From Epiperipatus broadwayi (lineage: Eukaryota > Onychophora > Udeonychophora > Euonychophora > Peripatidae): DNA of 64,000 bases. Below are positions 22,788-32,905 of the stretch, one piece after another. Position 1 is the stretch's first letter; every line of letters starts with the position of its first letter. The position numbers and the translations under genes are program-made. The DNA lies in the NCBI GenBank assembly GCA_028023455.1, contig JAQFVV010000071.1:6032650-6096649 (forward strand). The letters run 5' to 3'. The notes beneath the pieces are model-generated. The model was not told the DNA's origin, did no database searches, and saw only the letters and a program-made list of their open reading frames with translations.

Positions 22788-22862
<75 letters not shown>
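22786..22862. repeat. (TA)n microsatellite
   Basis: About 38 TA units, overlapping the right end of the hairpin repeat. Confidence 0.95.
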
Positions 22863-22865
<3 letters not shown>

Positions 22866-22939
22866 CATAATGCAAAATTAATTAATTAACAATGCTGGGA
22901 GCAGTCTGAATATATAGTTTATAAAATATGCAAATTATT

Positions 22940-23110
22940 GCAATGAGAAATGTAAATTATAAAAGTCAGATGTTCCATTATTTTGATAAAAGGATGCAAG
23001 ACTCCTTCCTGTTGATTGAATTCCAGTCTCTTGCAATGACTCGCACTTCCTTGAACTTTCTCTTATGATCCTCTCTCTATGCAGATTGCCTTAATAATAG
23101 AAGGGAAAAT
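22940..23110 (-). pseudogene. Penelope-like element C-terminal fragment
   Basis: The minus strand reads ERDHKRKFKEVRVIARDWNS followed by INRKEGVLHPF. This matches the tail of Penelope-like proteins downstream of the GIY-YIG domain and parallels the tail at 18.9 kb and at 25.4 kb. Only the last roughly 45 codons remain. Confidence 0.7.
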
Positions 23111-23920
23111 TGTGTCCTGTAGGAAGCTCATGCTCCAGGGAAATTGACATATTTCTGGTGTTATTTTGCCTTTTTATAAAAATAGGAGTGCTAGGCAATT
23201 CACCTCCCCCTCCCCATAGTATGCCACTCTATATGCTGGAGATTTATCAAACATGTAATAATGGCTGCCACAATATACATTCTTTGAAAATATTTAAATT
23301 CTTTTATTCCAAATTGTAATAATCACTATTTATAGATTCAAAATTCAAAATTACAGGTAAACTTAATATTTTAATGGTGCAAGGAAAGAAGGATATAAAT
23401 TTGAAATTTCCCGCGTTATTGTCAGCAAACCTGATTCTTTTGATGTGGGTTTAATAGTAATAAAAACCCCTTTAAAAGAATTTTCCTTATAGAATAATTT
23501 AAGAAGTATTTTTTATAATGCTATTCTGACACAAATCTGGCAAATACCTTAAATATTATTCTATAATTGTGCTTTATGCACATGTAGTGAAGCTATATAG
23601 TGTAGTAATTAATAATCTTAATTAATAATCTGAGTGCTTTCAGGAAATCTAAGTTCCCATAATCAACAGTTAAAATTCTTCTAGACTGTTCAAACATTTA
23701 GACCCCAAAGCTACTTCCAATATTGTCTATATAAAAAGAATCCCAGAAATTTGGAATACAAAAAAAATCATAGCAATATTCTAATCCGATGACAACCAAT
23801 TCATCACTTAGTGTTATTCTTTATTATTTATATATTTTTGGCAGAATACCAAGAATTAAGCCGTAATTAAAAGCTCTCTATCTATTTATTTATTTTGTAT
23901 GAATAAAATACTAAAGAAGC
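23111..23920. other. AT-rich spacer
   Basis: No gene recognised. The short frame at 23,110-23,319 has no family signature. Confidence 0.4.
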
Positions 23921-23924
23921 TTTA

Positions 23925-24235
23925 AAAAGAGTGAACAACAAAAAGATTGAGGAAATTGGAGATAGGAAGAGAAACTGGATTGGACATATATTAAGAAGAA
24001 AGTACACTTTAGTGAAAGATATTATGGAGGGAATAGTGAATGGAAAGAAGAAGGAAGGATGGAAAATATTGGCATTGGTTAATGATATAAGAGATGAAAT
24101 GAGTTACACAGAATTGAAGTGATGGGAAATGAAGAGATTGGAATGGAGAAATTGATGAATTGGTGGTGTGAGTGCTTTCTGGAATTGTTCTTGGAACAGA
24201 ATACTAATGATTGATTGATTCATTGATAGATTGAT
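23925..24235 (+). pseudogene. LINE C-terminal fragment with short tandem tail
   Basis: The 63-codon frame (23,931-24,122) encodes RKRNWIGHILRRKYTLVKDI, EGIVNGKKKEGW and a YTELK end. This is the conserved tail found in several non-LTR retrotransposon proteins after the thumb. It is distinct from the RTE family seen elsewhere in the window. The fragment is followed by (TGATT)n-like sequence near 24,208-24,232, probably the original 3' tail. Confidence 0.7.
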
Positions 24236-24740
24236 CTATTTATTTATTTAGCACTTAGATTTTTAGCAACTTAACTATTAATAAAATATCATAAAGGAAG
24301 CTTTAGAGATTCCAACTAGGAGCTCGGGATGTTTTATTAAAATCTCAATTCTGCTCTCTAGAGCCATAAATTTGTTAGTCATTACATGTATGATTCTTTG
24401 TTTGTGTTTATCCACTTTTATATATATCAATGGCTGACAAATTTTATTTATGAAGCATATGAGAACAATAACCTTGGATTGTCCTGACTCTATTGATAAG
24501 ACTCTAATTGCATTCATCTAAGATCAAAATAAGAGGGATTTATTATAGGTTATGGAAAAATAAATTTGTTTAGAATATCATTGCAATTTTATTTTTTTAT
24601 GCCATAATTCTTTAATTGTTATCTGCAAAATTACAACAGCATAAATTTAGGTATAGATATATATTTAATAAACTCACATTAAAAAAAATGAAAAGCTGTT
24701 ACTGCTTTTGTTAGTATGACCCCAAATTATGATTTTGTTT
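24236..24740. other. AT-rich spacer
   Basis: Short frame at 24,278-24,517 has no family motif. No repeat recognised. Confidence 0.4.
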
Positions 24741-24744
24741 GAAA

Positions 24745-24960
24745 AGCATTCTTATTATAGAAAGTGACATAAGGCTTTATTGCTTGGGTGTTCACAAGAA
24801 TTCAATTTATCCACCTTACTTTGAACACTTTTTAGTAAAAAAAATTCATTGTATATATATATATATATGTATACATAGTCTTAGGTTTTGACTGTTCTGC
24901 AGTCTTCTTCAGAGTCACTCCTATTTTAATTTCTTAAAAATTTGGGTATACATATATATA
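24745..24960 (-). repeat. SINE tail plus Penelope-type 3' UTR scrap
   Basis: The minus strand contains GTGAACACCCAAGCAATAAA, a tail shared with the tRNA-like repeats at 40.6 and 45.6 kb. Next to it (24,881-24,920, minus) is GACTCTGAAGAAGACTGCAG then GTCAAAACCTAAGAC, a pattern common in Penelope-like 3' UTRs. The two pieces are separated by a short (TA)n at about 24,853-24,868. Confidence 0.4.
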
Positions 24961-25054
24961 ATAATAATTTTTTTTTGTTAAAAACTGTCAACATAAGGTG
25001 GATACATTGCATTTTTATAAGATATTACAGCAAAATAGAGGAAGAGGTGGATTT

Positions 25055-25155
25055 AGTAACATTTGGGAAGAATTCATAAGAAGTTTGAGCATCAGAATTG
25101 ATCTTGTGATCTCCCAATTCCAAATTAGACACCCTACCAACTGTGACAAACATCA
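25055..25155 (-). repeat. tRNA-like SINE head (family S)
   Basis: The minus strand reads CACAGTTGGTAGGGTGTCTA as an A-box-like region and GATCAATTCTGATGC as a degenerate B box. It is followed by AAACTTCTTATGAATTC, similar to the post-tRNA sequence in the 40.6-kb copy. It is tRNA-derived and not functional. Confidence 0.5.
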
Positions 25156-25178
25156 CAAGTTAGTCTTATTATAAAAAT

Positions 25179-25680
25179 GCTATACCTGACTGCAAAGCTA
25201 CTTTTTACTTAAAAATAAAATAAAATATATTATTCTGCAAGCACTTTCAAGAGATGTGCTCTCATCTTCATAGCTCTGAGTGAAGTAATTATATGCAAAT
25301 TATGCAAAATTTAAAGGTTAATTACTCCATTTCTTTGAGATTGTGAAGCATGTGTCCTTGTGGTTGATGGAATTGCGAGCCATCATAATAAAGCAGACCT
25401 TTTAAACTTTTCTTTTTACATCATGCCTTTCTTTGCAGACCAGGTTGACATCTTGTGATTCACACTGGTATTCTGTTAGTTTCTGATCAACTGCAAGGAC
25501 ACATGCTTCATGACCTCAAAGAAATGGAGTAATTAATCTTTGAACTTTGCATAATTTGCATATAATTACTTCACTCAGAGCTATGAAGATCAGAGCATGT
25601 CTCTTGAAAGTGCTTGCAGAATAATATATTTTATTTTGTTTTTAAGTAAAAAGTAGCTTTGCGGTCAGGTGCAATAGCAC
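25179..25680 (-). mobile_element. Penelope-like fragment flanked by inverted copies of its own 3' region
   Basis: Positions 25,182-25,370 and about 25,480-25,670 are reverse complements, including blocks GCAAAGCTACTTTTTACTT, TATTATTCTGCAAGCACTTT and AAGAAATGGAGTAATTAA. On the minus strand the left arm holds the end of a Penelope-type protein (INHKDTCF) and its 3' UTR. The 105-bp spacer encodes VNLVCKERHDVKRKV, homologous to the tail at 18.9 kb. The outer right arm is thus an inverted copy of the 3' UTR placed upstream. Penelope elements are known to carry such terminal repeats in direct or inverted orientation. Confidence 0.7.
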
Positions 25681-26080
25681 CTATATTATTTTACAAATAT
25701 ATTTTCACATGCAATGTTTTCAATTTAGGTTTGAATTAAAAATGCTTAATGTAAAAACATTATCAATTTACATGATTAAATTATTCCACTAAAAAAATTC
25801 AAGTGACCAACTAAGTAATAATCTAAGCTGACTGGCATTTTTACAAATAATCTTGCAGGGTATTTAAATTCTTCATCTGTGTTATTTAATAAATTTATTT
25901 GTGATGGCAATTAGTAAATTCATTTATACTAATAAAATTGCATTGATTTCACACAGAATTACTTTCCAGAAGTGAAATATCAATATGGATATGAGAAATT
26001 ATTATTTTTTTATCAAAGGCAGATGGAATTGTATAGAAAGTACTATCTTCAATCCTACATATAAACAAAAGAGTAGCACT

Positions 26081-26083
<3 letters not shown>
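25681..26083. other. AT-rich spacer
   Basis: Nothing recognised. Confidence 0.4.

Positions 26084-26143
<60 letters not shown>
26084..26143. repeat. (AAT)n microsatellite
   Basis: About 20 AAT/TAA units directly left of the tRNA-shaped element. Confidence 0.95.
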
Positions 26144-26237
26144 GTCTTGCATTGGTGGTCGAGAGGTCAGCGCGACTGCCTTGCACTTGCAGGCAGTTGC
26201 CCGGGTTGCGAGTTCGCGTCCCAGCCGATGCTATGAC
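26144..26237 (+). repeat. Minimal tRNA-shaped element with inverted ends, copy 2
   Basis: The 5' GCATTGG and 3' CCGATGC pair as a seven-base acceptor stem with one G-U. ACTGCC and GGCAGT form the anticodon-arm stem, and GAGTTCGCGTCCC fills the B-box position. The flanks GTCTT and ATGAC extend the inverted termini. The anticodon loop is expanded to about 11 bases, so it is not a functional tRNA. It is by far the most GC-rich spot nearby and sits exactly between two (AAT)n runs. Confidence 0.75.
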
Positions 26238-26242
26238 ATTTA

Positions 26243-26243
<1 letters not shown>

Positions 26244-26310
<67 letters not shown>
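26244..26310. repeat. (AAT)n microsatellite
   Basis: About 22 AAT units directly right of the tRNA-shaped element, possibly its 3' tail. Confidence 0.95.
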
Positions 26311-26311
<1 letters not shown>

Positions 26312-27676
26312 CTGAACATGGTAATCTGCAATTAAATCTAAAAACATGAATTACTGTCTGTTATTTAGAAGTGAGCATAGACTATAACCTAATTAAATGT
26401 CCTCATCTTCAAAGATAAATCTGCAATTTATTCTTCTCCAATTTCTTACATATTATACTTATAAATATTATGCCTTTGTTTTTTGTTTTTTTGGGGGGTG
26501 ACTTGATATATTATGAATACATTCTAAAAAATATTATGGGAAGGCTAATGTTGATTTTTGCATTAGCTATCAATTGTTGGATATTTGTGATCAGATATTA
26601 GAATAGAAATCGGTCATTCATAAAATAAATAAAAGGTTATCAAATAAATCAGATTTACTATCTACTCTAAATATAATTTGTTACTTAAATATGTCTCATT
26701 AAAGAGATGGCCACCATGGAAATCCTTTTTTTAAGATCACAGATCAAACATATCGGCTTTAGAAATATAACATTCTCCTACTTATATTGCTAATCATAAA
26801 CTCAAATCGCCCAGTTAATGAATTATATAGGTATTGGCAGAAATGCTAATATAATAAAGTCATAAATAAATGCATGACCTGGTTGAGAATTTCCATAAAT
26901 CCATTTATAAATTATTCTAAATTGCTGTCTTGAAAAAATCCACAGCTAAATAAATAAATAGTTTAATATTTCAAAAATTTACTTTTTTTTTCTATCTCTC
27001 TCCGTTAATATTCAATTTCAAAATATTTAATCTTCAACAAATATTATTTACTTTAAATATTTTAATTACATCTTAAAATTTTAAACAGTTTTAATAATAT
27101 TTTACTCGAGCAAATTTGTTAGTGAGAAAATCTTAGCCAAAAGAAAAATTTAATTATGTTGAAAGATTATATATATTTGATGGGATTATCATATTTTTCC
27201 AATCAGCATCATTTATAAAATTTGTTTTAAATCAATATGAATTTTTTCAGTTTATAAATTTAAATTCTGTTCGTTTATTTATTTATTTTAATATGAAAAT
27301 GCATTTCTACTTAGCAAAAATATAATGTTAAACTAATACGCATTTATTATAGAAGTATATTGAAAGATATGGATACTAATTGTAGTTAAAGACTTGCGTT
27401 TCAAGGACTACTTTTATACCAACAGTTCTCAGTTTACCAGATCTTCTTTTTCACGTTTTTATATTACAGTGTATCATTTGTTTGCTTTAAATTCGGTTTT
27501 TGGTCTAAATCAGAGAACAAAACAAATTGAATAGGCCGATTTTTATACATTAGACTCTTCAGCATAATGATCATGGTTGTCAGTAAGTTTGGATTTAAAA
27601 GATTTTGTTAACTTGAATACTATTGGTTCTTTGATTCAAATTAACAAAAAATGAATCTGTTAAATTCTTAAAACAT
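26311..27676. other. AT-rich spacer
   Basis: No gene or dispersed repeat recognised. Confidence 0.45.
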
Positions 27677-27679
27677 CAA

Positions 27680-27970
27680 ACATCACATGATCCCCATTCT
27701 TTATGCTTACACAAGCTGTTTTTCACAGAGGCAAAACATTCCATACAGTAGCGCCACTCAGTGCAAGCCAGGGTTATCAATCGATGCAGGAAGGTTTGTG
27801 CAATTACTCTCAGATCCAAGGCTTCTTACTGATGAAAACCACAAGCTAGAAACTAATCTGGAGATATTGGACGAGGAAACATTAGATAGAGATTGTATGC
27901 ACAAATCTTCCTGCATCCATTGATTACTCTGGCTTGCATTCAGTGATGCTATTGTATAGAGAGTTTTGCC
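27680..27970. repeat. Fold-back repeat family B, short hairpin form
   Basis: Starts ACATCACATGATCCCCATT. Arms 27,730-27,802 and about 27,896-27,970 are reverse complements over about 73 bp (GGCAAAAC..., CAGTGCAAGCC..., GATGCAGGAAG...). The centre, with CTCAGATCCAAGG, GATGAAAACCACAAGCTAGA and TGGAGATATTGGA, also occurs in the 2.3-, 15.4- and 30.1-kb copies. A 78-codon frame crosses the element but runs through both arms and is not a gene. Confidence 0.8.
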
Positions 27971-28138
27971 TCTTAATTCTTAACAGTAAACTTCAAATTT
28001 ATTGTTAACCATGATTATGTCACATGTTGAATATATACTCAGTCTATTTAATTTGTTTTATTCTCTGTTATAGGGTTTTCAGACTGCTAATAATGGCAGA
28101 TTGTCAAAGTATTATATATGTTAATGATATATTTAAAT
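27971..28138. other. AT-rich spacer
   Basis: Nothing recognised. Confidence 0.4.
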
Positions 28139-28245
28139 TTAAAAGGTAATAAGCTTTCCTCACTACTGCCATATATAATATTAAGTCAATGATGTTAAAT
28201 GCAAGCATATTCTCATTCCAGCTACAAAATAAATACATTGAAAAA
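28139..28245 (+). repeat. Dispersed direct repeat, left copy
   Basis: AATAAGCTTTCCTCACTACT...TATTAAGTCAA...CTCATTCCAGCTACAAAATA matches 29,305-29,388 in the same orientation with substitutions and small indels. Confidence 0.55.
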
Positions 28246-28699
28246 ATAACAATGACCATTTTATTTTCAAACCTAAATGCACTTATATAGACTAATTTTA
28301 AGTGATTTGAAATGAGTATGTGAATGAATATATTAAATCTTTTACTTTACATCCATTTATTTTAATAATCTTATTAGCACTTCTGAAGTATAATAATTTA
28401 CTTTGTGTAATAGTAGAAGATGTCAAAATATATAATAATCAATTAATTATACTAGAGACGTTTTAGTTTGTGTTAAGTATGTGTGTATATTTATACACAT
28501 AAATAAAAGTAGTATTTATTAAAACATATATAACATATGTAAAATTAAATGTGTGTGTGTGTATGCTGAAGGTATACATATTAATTATAAGTACTACAAA
28601 TTAAACAGACTAATTAAAAGAAGTAAATTCTGTACTAAAGATTAGCTGAGTGATAAGTAATCAGTAATAGCAAAGATATAAATCTAAGTTAAAGTAAAG
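28246..28699. other. AT-rich spacer
   Basis: A short (GT)n occurs near 28,549-28,562. No gene. Confidence 0.4.
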
Positions 28700-29304
28700 A
28701 AGGCCATTGCAACTATGAAATGTAGTTCCTGATCAGATTTGATGATAATGAGAACAGATGCTAAAAATATGCATTGGAATGTGAACTATGTCATTGGATT
28801 CCAAGAAATGGATATGGGAACTCAAGACAGGGACAACCATGTGGATAGTGGATAGCCAATCAAAAGAGATTCTTCAAATCCAAGAAATGTCCGTAGATGA
28901 ACAAAGGACACTTGCTAGGTGAAGCTCTAGGTATGCAGGTATACCATCCAAAGGGTTCTCTGGTCACCCCACCTTCACCTATAGCCTAGAGGAGAAGTTT
29001 ATCTCTGAACATATCAAAGTAAACTTAGGAATTCACAAACAGGTTGTATAGATCTATAGTATTATTTTTGTAAGCTTTCAGGATCATAATATTGTCTCTG
29101 TTGAGATGTATATAAAGTGTGTAACTTATAATGTTTATGACATTACTAATAGTTTATTATCCTCATGTAGTAAATAAAACTTTGTTACTTTTAATTACTT
29201 GTCATGTCTGTTCCATAATATTCTGAGTATTTCTTTTATTGTTTTATGCAATCCTGAGATCAACAGAGTGCCACTGGACACAGCATATTGTAATTTAATT
29301 TAGA
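28700..29304. other. Higher-complexity segment with LTR-like polyadenylation signals
   Basis: This is less AT-rich than its flanks. AAATAAAACTTTGTTACTTT at 29,171-29,190 followed by TTGTCATGTCTGTTCC looks like the R region of an LTR. The TCAACAGAGTGCCACTGGAC end lies just before the right copy of the flanking direct repeat. No TG...CA boundaries or primer-binding site were established and no long frame exists. It may be a solo LTR or an unrelated old repeat. Confidence 0.25.
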
Positions 29305-29388
29305 AGATAATAAACCATTCTCACTACTGTCATACAAAATATTAAATCAACAATAATACTCTTATTCCAGATACAAGATAAAGACTTT
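29305..29388 (+). repeat. Dispersed direct repeat, right copy
   Basis: Same-orientation partner of 28,139-28,245. Confidence 0.55.
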
Positions 29389-29979
29389 GGGAAAATAAGA
29401 ATCTTATTCCTCACCTTTATAGAAAACTAGCTCTTTACCTTATCTAAGCTCTCAATCTTAGATATGCCACTTTCCAGATTTCTTCAGACATTTGTGATCT
29501 ACTTAAAGATATAAATTGTCATTTTGCTATTATTTCTTTTAGCTTTCTCATTTGTTTTCATTTTTTAAAAGATATTCATGATACATTGAATTGATTTTTT
29601 ACATTAAAGTAGATGAATTCTAAAACTTTATTTCATTGTCAGAAATGTCAATAATTTGAAAAATGTAACCATTTAAAAATATATATACAGTTATTTGAAT
29701 TAAAGCAAGTAATTAACATAATGGAAAATAGTAATCAAAGCTTGAAATAGGTGGCACTAAAGTAAAAAAAGAGAAATATTTTTGTTAAATTATAAAAAAA
29801 AATTAAGTAATATGTTGGTATGGAAAAAAATTGCTGTAACTTTCAAGTTTTTTTGTAAATTTACAATATGTTATATAAAATTAGGAAAAAAATTTTTTTT
29901 TCTTTATTATCACAAAAAAAGGCTTCAAAAATACACTAAATTTAACAGCAATTTATCTTAAATGTAACACTACAACATT
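29389..29979. other. AT-rich spacer
   Basis: A- and T-rich homopolymer runs near 29,800-29,920. No gene. Confidence 0.4.
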
Positions 29980-30350
29980 GCCACTTACTGGACACCATAG
30001 TAATCAATAGATACTAGAAGGTTAATGTATCAAAATTCTCATCTAGTAACTCATCCAATATTCCCAGATTAGTTTCTAGTTTATGGCTTTTATCAACAAA
30101 GTGTCTCATATCTGAGAGAACTGCATCTAGATCTTTAAATATAATACATTCTTTCAACAATTATCTTTTATCTTTTTAGTTAATTATAAATCTAGGAGCC
30201 CTAACTCAAAACCCAATAATGTTTTTAAATCAAACTAATTTACTTGTATAGTCATACAGATCTTATTCCACTTCAATCTTTATACAATTGATGTATTTTT
30301 AATAACCATAGTCACCAACATCTTTTATCTACGATTGCTATTAAATTCAT
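29980..30350 (-). repeat. Family B repeat, copy adjacent to the next
   Basis: The reverse complement follows the family order. A decayed tRNA-like region and AGTTAATTATAA-type block are followed by a CAGTTCTCTCAGATATGAGA block, TGGGAATATTGGATGAG and GTGTCCAGTAAGTGGCA. Its terminal repeat on the right has been replaced by the start of the neighbouring copy. Confidence 0.6.
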
Positions 30351-30353
30351 TAT

Positions 30354-30793
30354 AACATTACATGATCACCATTTCTTAGGTTTATACAATCTGTTAATGC
30401 AGGGGCAGCTGTCTCCATATAATATTGCCACCCACTGCAAGTCTTAATAATCAGTGGGTGGAAGAAGGTTTATGTAGAAACTCTCTATCCAGTGCCTACT
30501 CATTCAATATTCCCAGTTAGATGTATCTGTGAGCATTATACATTGATCTTTGGATCTAATGTGTCCCTCCAGCAGCTACCTTTTACCTTTTTAGTTAACT
30601 GTAAAACTATAAGCCCAAACTGAAAACACAGTAATGTGTTCAATCCAAGCTAATTTGGTTGTATAGTCATGAGGATCTGAACCCAGTTCAATACCATAGT
30701 GACCAACATTATTTGGCTAGGATTGCTATTTAACCACTGTAACATATTATGTGTAAGCATAAGAAATAGTGGTCATGTTGTGTTATAGTGTTG
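30354..30793 (-). repeat. Family B repeat, most complete copy
   Basis: Both ends carry the family's inverted terminus: ACATTACATGATCACCATTT on the left, and AAGAAATAGTGGTCATGTTG, its inverse with changes, on the right. Read on the minus strand, a tRNA-like region starts near 30,745 (TTACAGTGGTTAAATAGCAA) with a B-box-like GGGTTCAGATCC at about 30,680. Next come the GCTGCTGGAGGG block and the AATATTGAATGAGTAGGCAC block. A tRNA-type promoter inside an inverted-terminus element is unusual. Confidence 0.72.
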
Positions 30794-31535
30794 AGATGGC
30801 AATGACATTGATATCAAGGACCTTGTGATATGAAGCCAATATAATACTAACTAGTATCCCAAATATAAAATATAATTATTTGATGGTTAAAAAAAATAAT
30901 TGCAACATTTTGACATCTGATGACCAAAGGACTTTGAAAAGTAAAGACAACAATTTAAATTAGTCAAATTAAATTAATAACTAAGTCTTAGAAAATAGGG
31001 TGAATAGATCTGCTGCTGTAAAGCAGCAGGGCTGTAAAGTCTTGTTCAAACATATGCATGGCAATCAATAATATTTATTTAATGCATTTGTGTTCATTGT
31101 CTAAATCTTAAATTTGATGAGAAAAGATTACGCTGTATAATTCATGTATTGCCCAAACCATACATTATCAGACACTCCATTAAGAAAAAGAGACTCTTCC
31201 TCATCATCTATAATTTTTTAGAGATGAATTTGCATTTAAAAATAACAAAATATCATCTTTTGATAAGCAGAAGCTTGAAGTATGATAGGTAGGGGTTTTG
31301 GATATCATTTTATTTATAATTTTATAAAGAATACAATAAACCTATATTAAACATTATAATTTATAAATGCACCTTAATATTAATAACTTTAAAATGTTTA
31401 AATTCTTTCTCTATTTTTTTAATTTTATGATTACATTTTTTTTTCAGATTTATTATTTTTACGATTTGTGAAACATATATTTTACCTGTACCATCATGTA
31501 AACTTAAGTTATCATAAAAATTGCAACTTCAATTA
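30794..31535. other. AT-rich spacer
   Basis: Nothing recognised. Confidence 0.4.
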
Positions 31536-32040
31536 AGTTGGTAGAAATAACTTGATACTAAAAGGAAATATGCCTGTGTGTTTGAAAAGAAAGGTTCTTA
31601 ATAAATGTGTTTTGCCAGTTCCTACTTATTGATATGAGACTTGGACACTTAATAGAAGAGCAAACAGAGACTTAAGACCACTCAACGAAGTATGGAGAGA
31701 TGCATGTTGGGAGTAACAAGAAGAGATCGAAAATGCAATATATGGGTAAGAGAACAAACAGGTGTTACTGACCTCATTGAAAAAATTAAAAGACTGAAGT
31801 GGAGTTGGGCTAGATATATTGCTAGAAGAGATGATAATAGATGGACAATTAAAATTTTAAACTGGATTCCAAGAGATTGTAAAAGACCCAGAAAGAAACC
31901 ACATGTGAGATGGATGGATGAAATAAGAAACTGTGCAGGGGTGATGTGGAGAAGAGAAGCTAAAGATAAGAAAAAATGGATTGAACTTGGAGAGACCTTC
32001 ACTCTGCAGTTGATTGATAATGGTTGATGATGATGATGAT
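31536..32040 (+). pseudogene. RTE-clade LINE, 3' fragment
   Basis: This aligns with 13,480-13,995 of the 12.5-kb element from GGTAGAAATAACTTGATACT to the (TGATGA)n tail. The 111-codon frame at 31,692-32,027 encodes the conserved C-terminal block with KRPRKKPHVRWMDEIRNCAG. An in-frame TGA in the TYG region (31,631-31,633) and a one-base loss near 31,662 disable it. It is 5'-truncated at about 31,536, and no clear TSD was found. Confidence 0.88.
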
Positions 32041-32098
32041 GGCATATGTGGGAATTAGCATGCTAATGTAACTTTTCATTTACCCTGTATAATAATAC

Positions 32099-32205
32099 CA
32101 TGTTTCCCTGAAAATAAGACCTAACCAGAAAATAAGCTTAGCATGAATTTTCAAGATACTTATCATATAAGACCTATCCCAAGTATAAGCCCTAGTTGTG
32201 ATTGT
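32099..32205 (+). repeat. MITE of the TGTTTCCC-AAAATAAGAC type (family E), copy 1
   Basis: Begins CATGTTTCCCTGAAAATAAG after a TACC context. This is the terminus of a MITE group found in many animal genomes and usually assigned to Tc1/mariner-like elements. Downstream ATAAGACC and AAGTATAAGCCC motifs repeat the theme, but the other end is missing or lies as copy 2 in inverse orientation. Confidence 0.6.
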
Positions 32206-32288
32206 CAACCACATAGACAGTCAATGAATGCATTGAATTTTAAAATAATGAATATATAAATAACAATTGTATTGACATTAATGCTTTA

Positions 32289-32445
32289 ATAACTGAAATA
32301 CAGGCTTATTATATACCTGTATCAATATATGTAATATATAGGGTATATGAGCACAGACTTTCACATGATCCACCACTCACCACACTATCTCATAACACTA
32401 ATACACTTGAACACATATATGTTGAAAAGATAAATAATCACCAAT
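32289..32445 (-). repeat. tRNA-like repeat family C, copy 2
   Basis: Direct partner of 32,763-32,905, and related in reverse orientation to 835-1010. Shared blocks are CTTATTATATACCTGT, TATATGAGCACAGA and CACTTGAACACATATATGT. Confidence 0.65.
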
Positions 32446-32762
32446 ATATGTATTTCATGCTAAACCAGCAATCATCAGTTGGTCCAGATTACCATCTCTA
32501 CACATATATGCTATAAGTGCTCAGATATATATTAAGATAGCCAATTTTCATACTTTAATGGACATGCTTCAATCTACTCCATATTACAACTCTTCAACCA
32601 TCCATCCAATTGAAAATCTGATGATGAAATGCTCAAAGGCCACCCTGAGGCCAAGATTCTTGTCACATCCATGTTGACCTAAGGTCAATATGAACCCCAC
32701 ATGTATAGGACATATTCCATTTAATACATATGCAAGGATGGACAGACATCTCTACAATGTAA
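32446..32762. other. Unassigned spacer between the two family-C copies
   Basis: Slightly less AT-rich than average. No gene or other repeat recognised. Confidence 0.35.
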
Positions 32763-32905
32763 TAACTGAAAACACAGACTTATTATATACCTGTGTCTAT
32801 ATATGTAGGGTATATGAGCACAGATTTTCACATGACCCACCACTCTCCACTCTATCTCATAACACTGATACACTTGAACACATATATGTCAAAAAGATAA
32901 ATGGT
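32763..32905 (-). repeat. tRNA-like repeat family C, copy 3
   Basis: Nearly the same sequence as copy 2, 474 bp downstream and in the same orientation, so a local duplication is likely. Confidence 0.65.

Noticed and set aside
22690-22881. Frame rich in Ile-Tyr repeats
   Set aside because: Runs through (TA)n and the hairpin arm.
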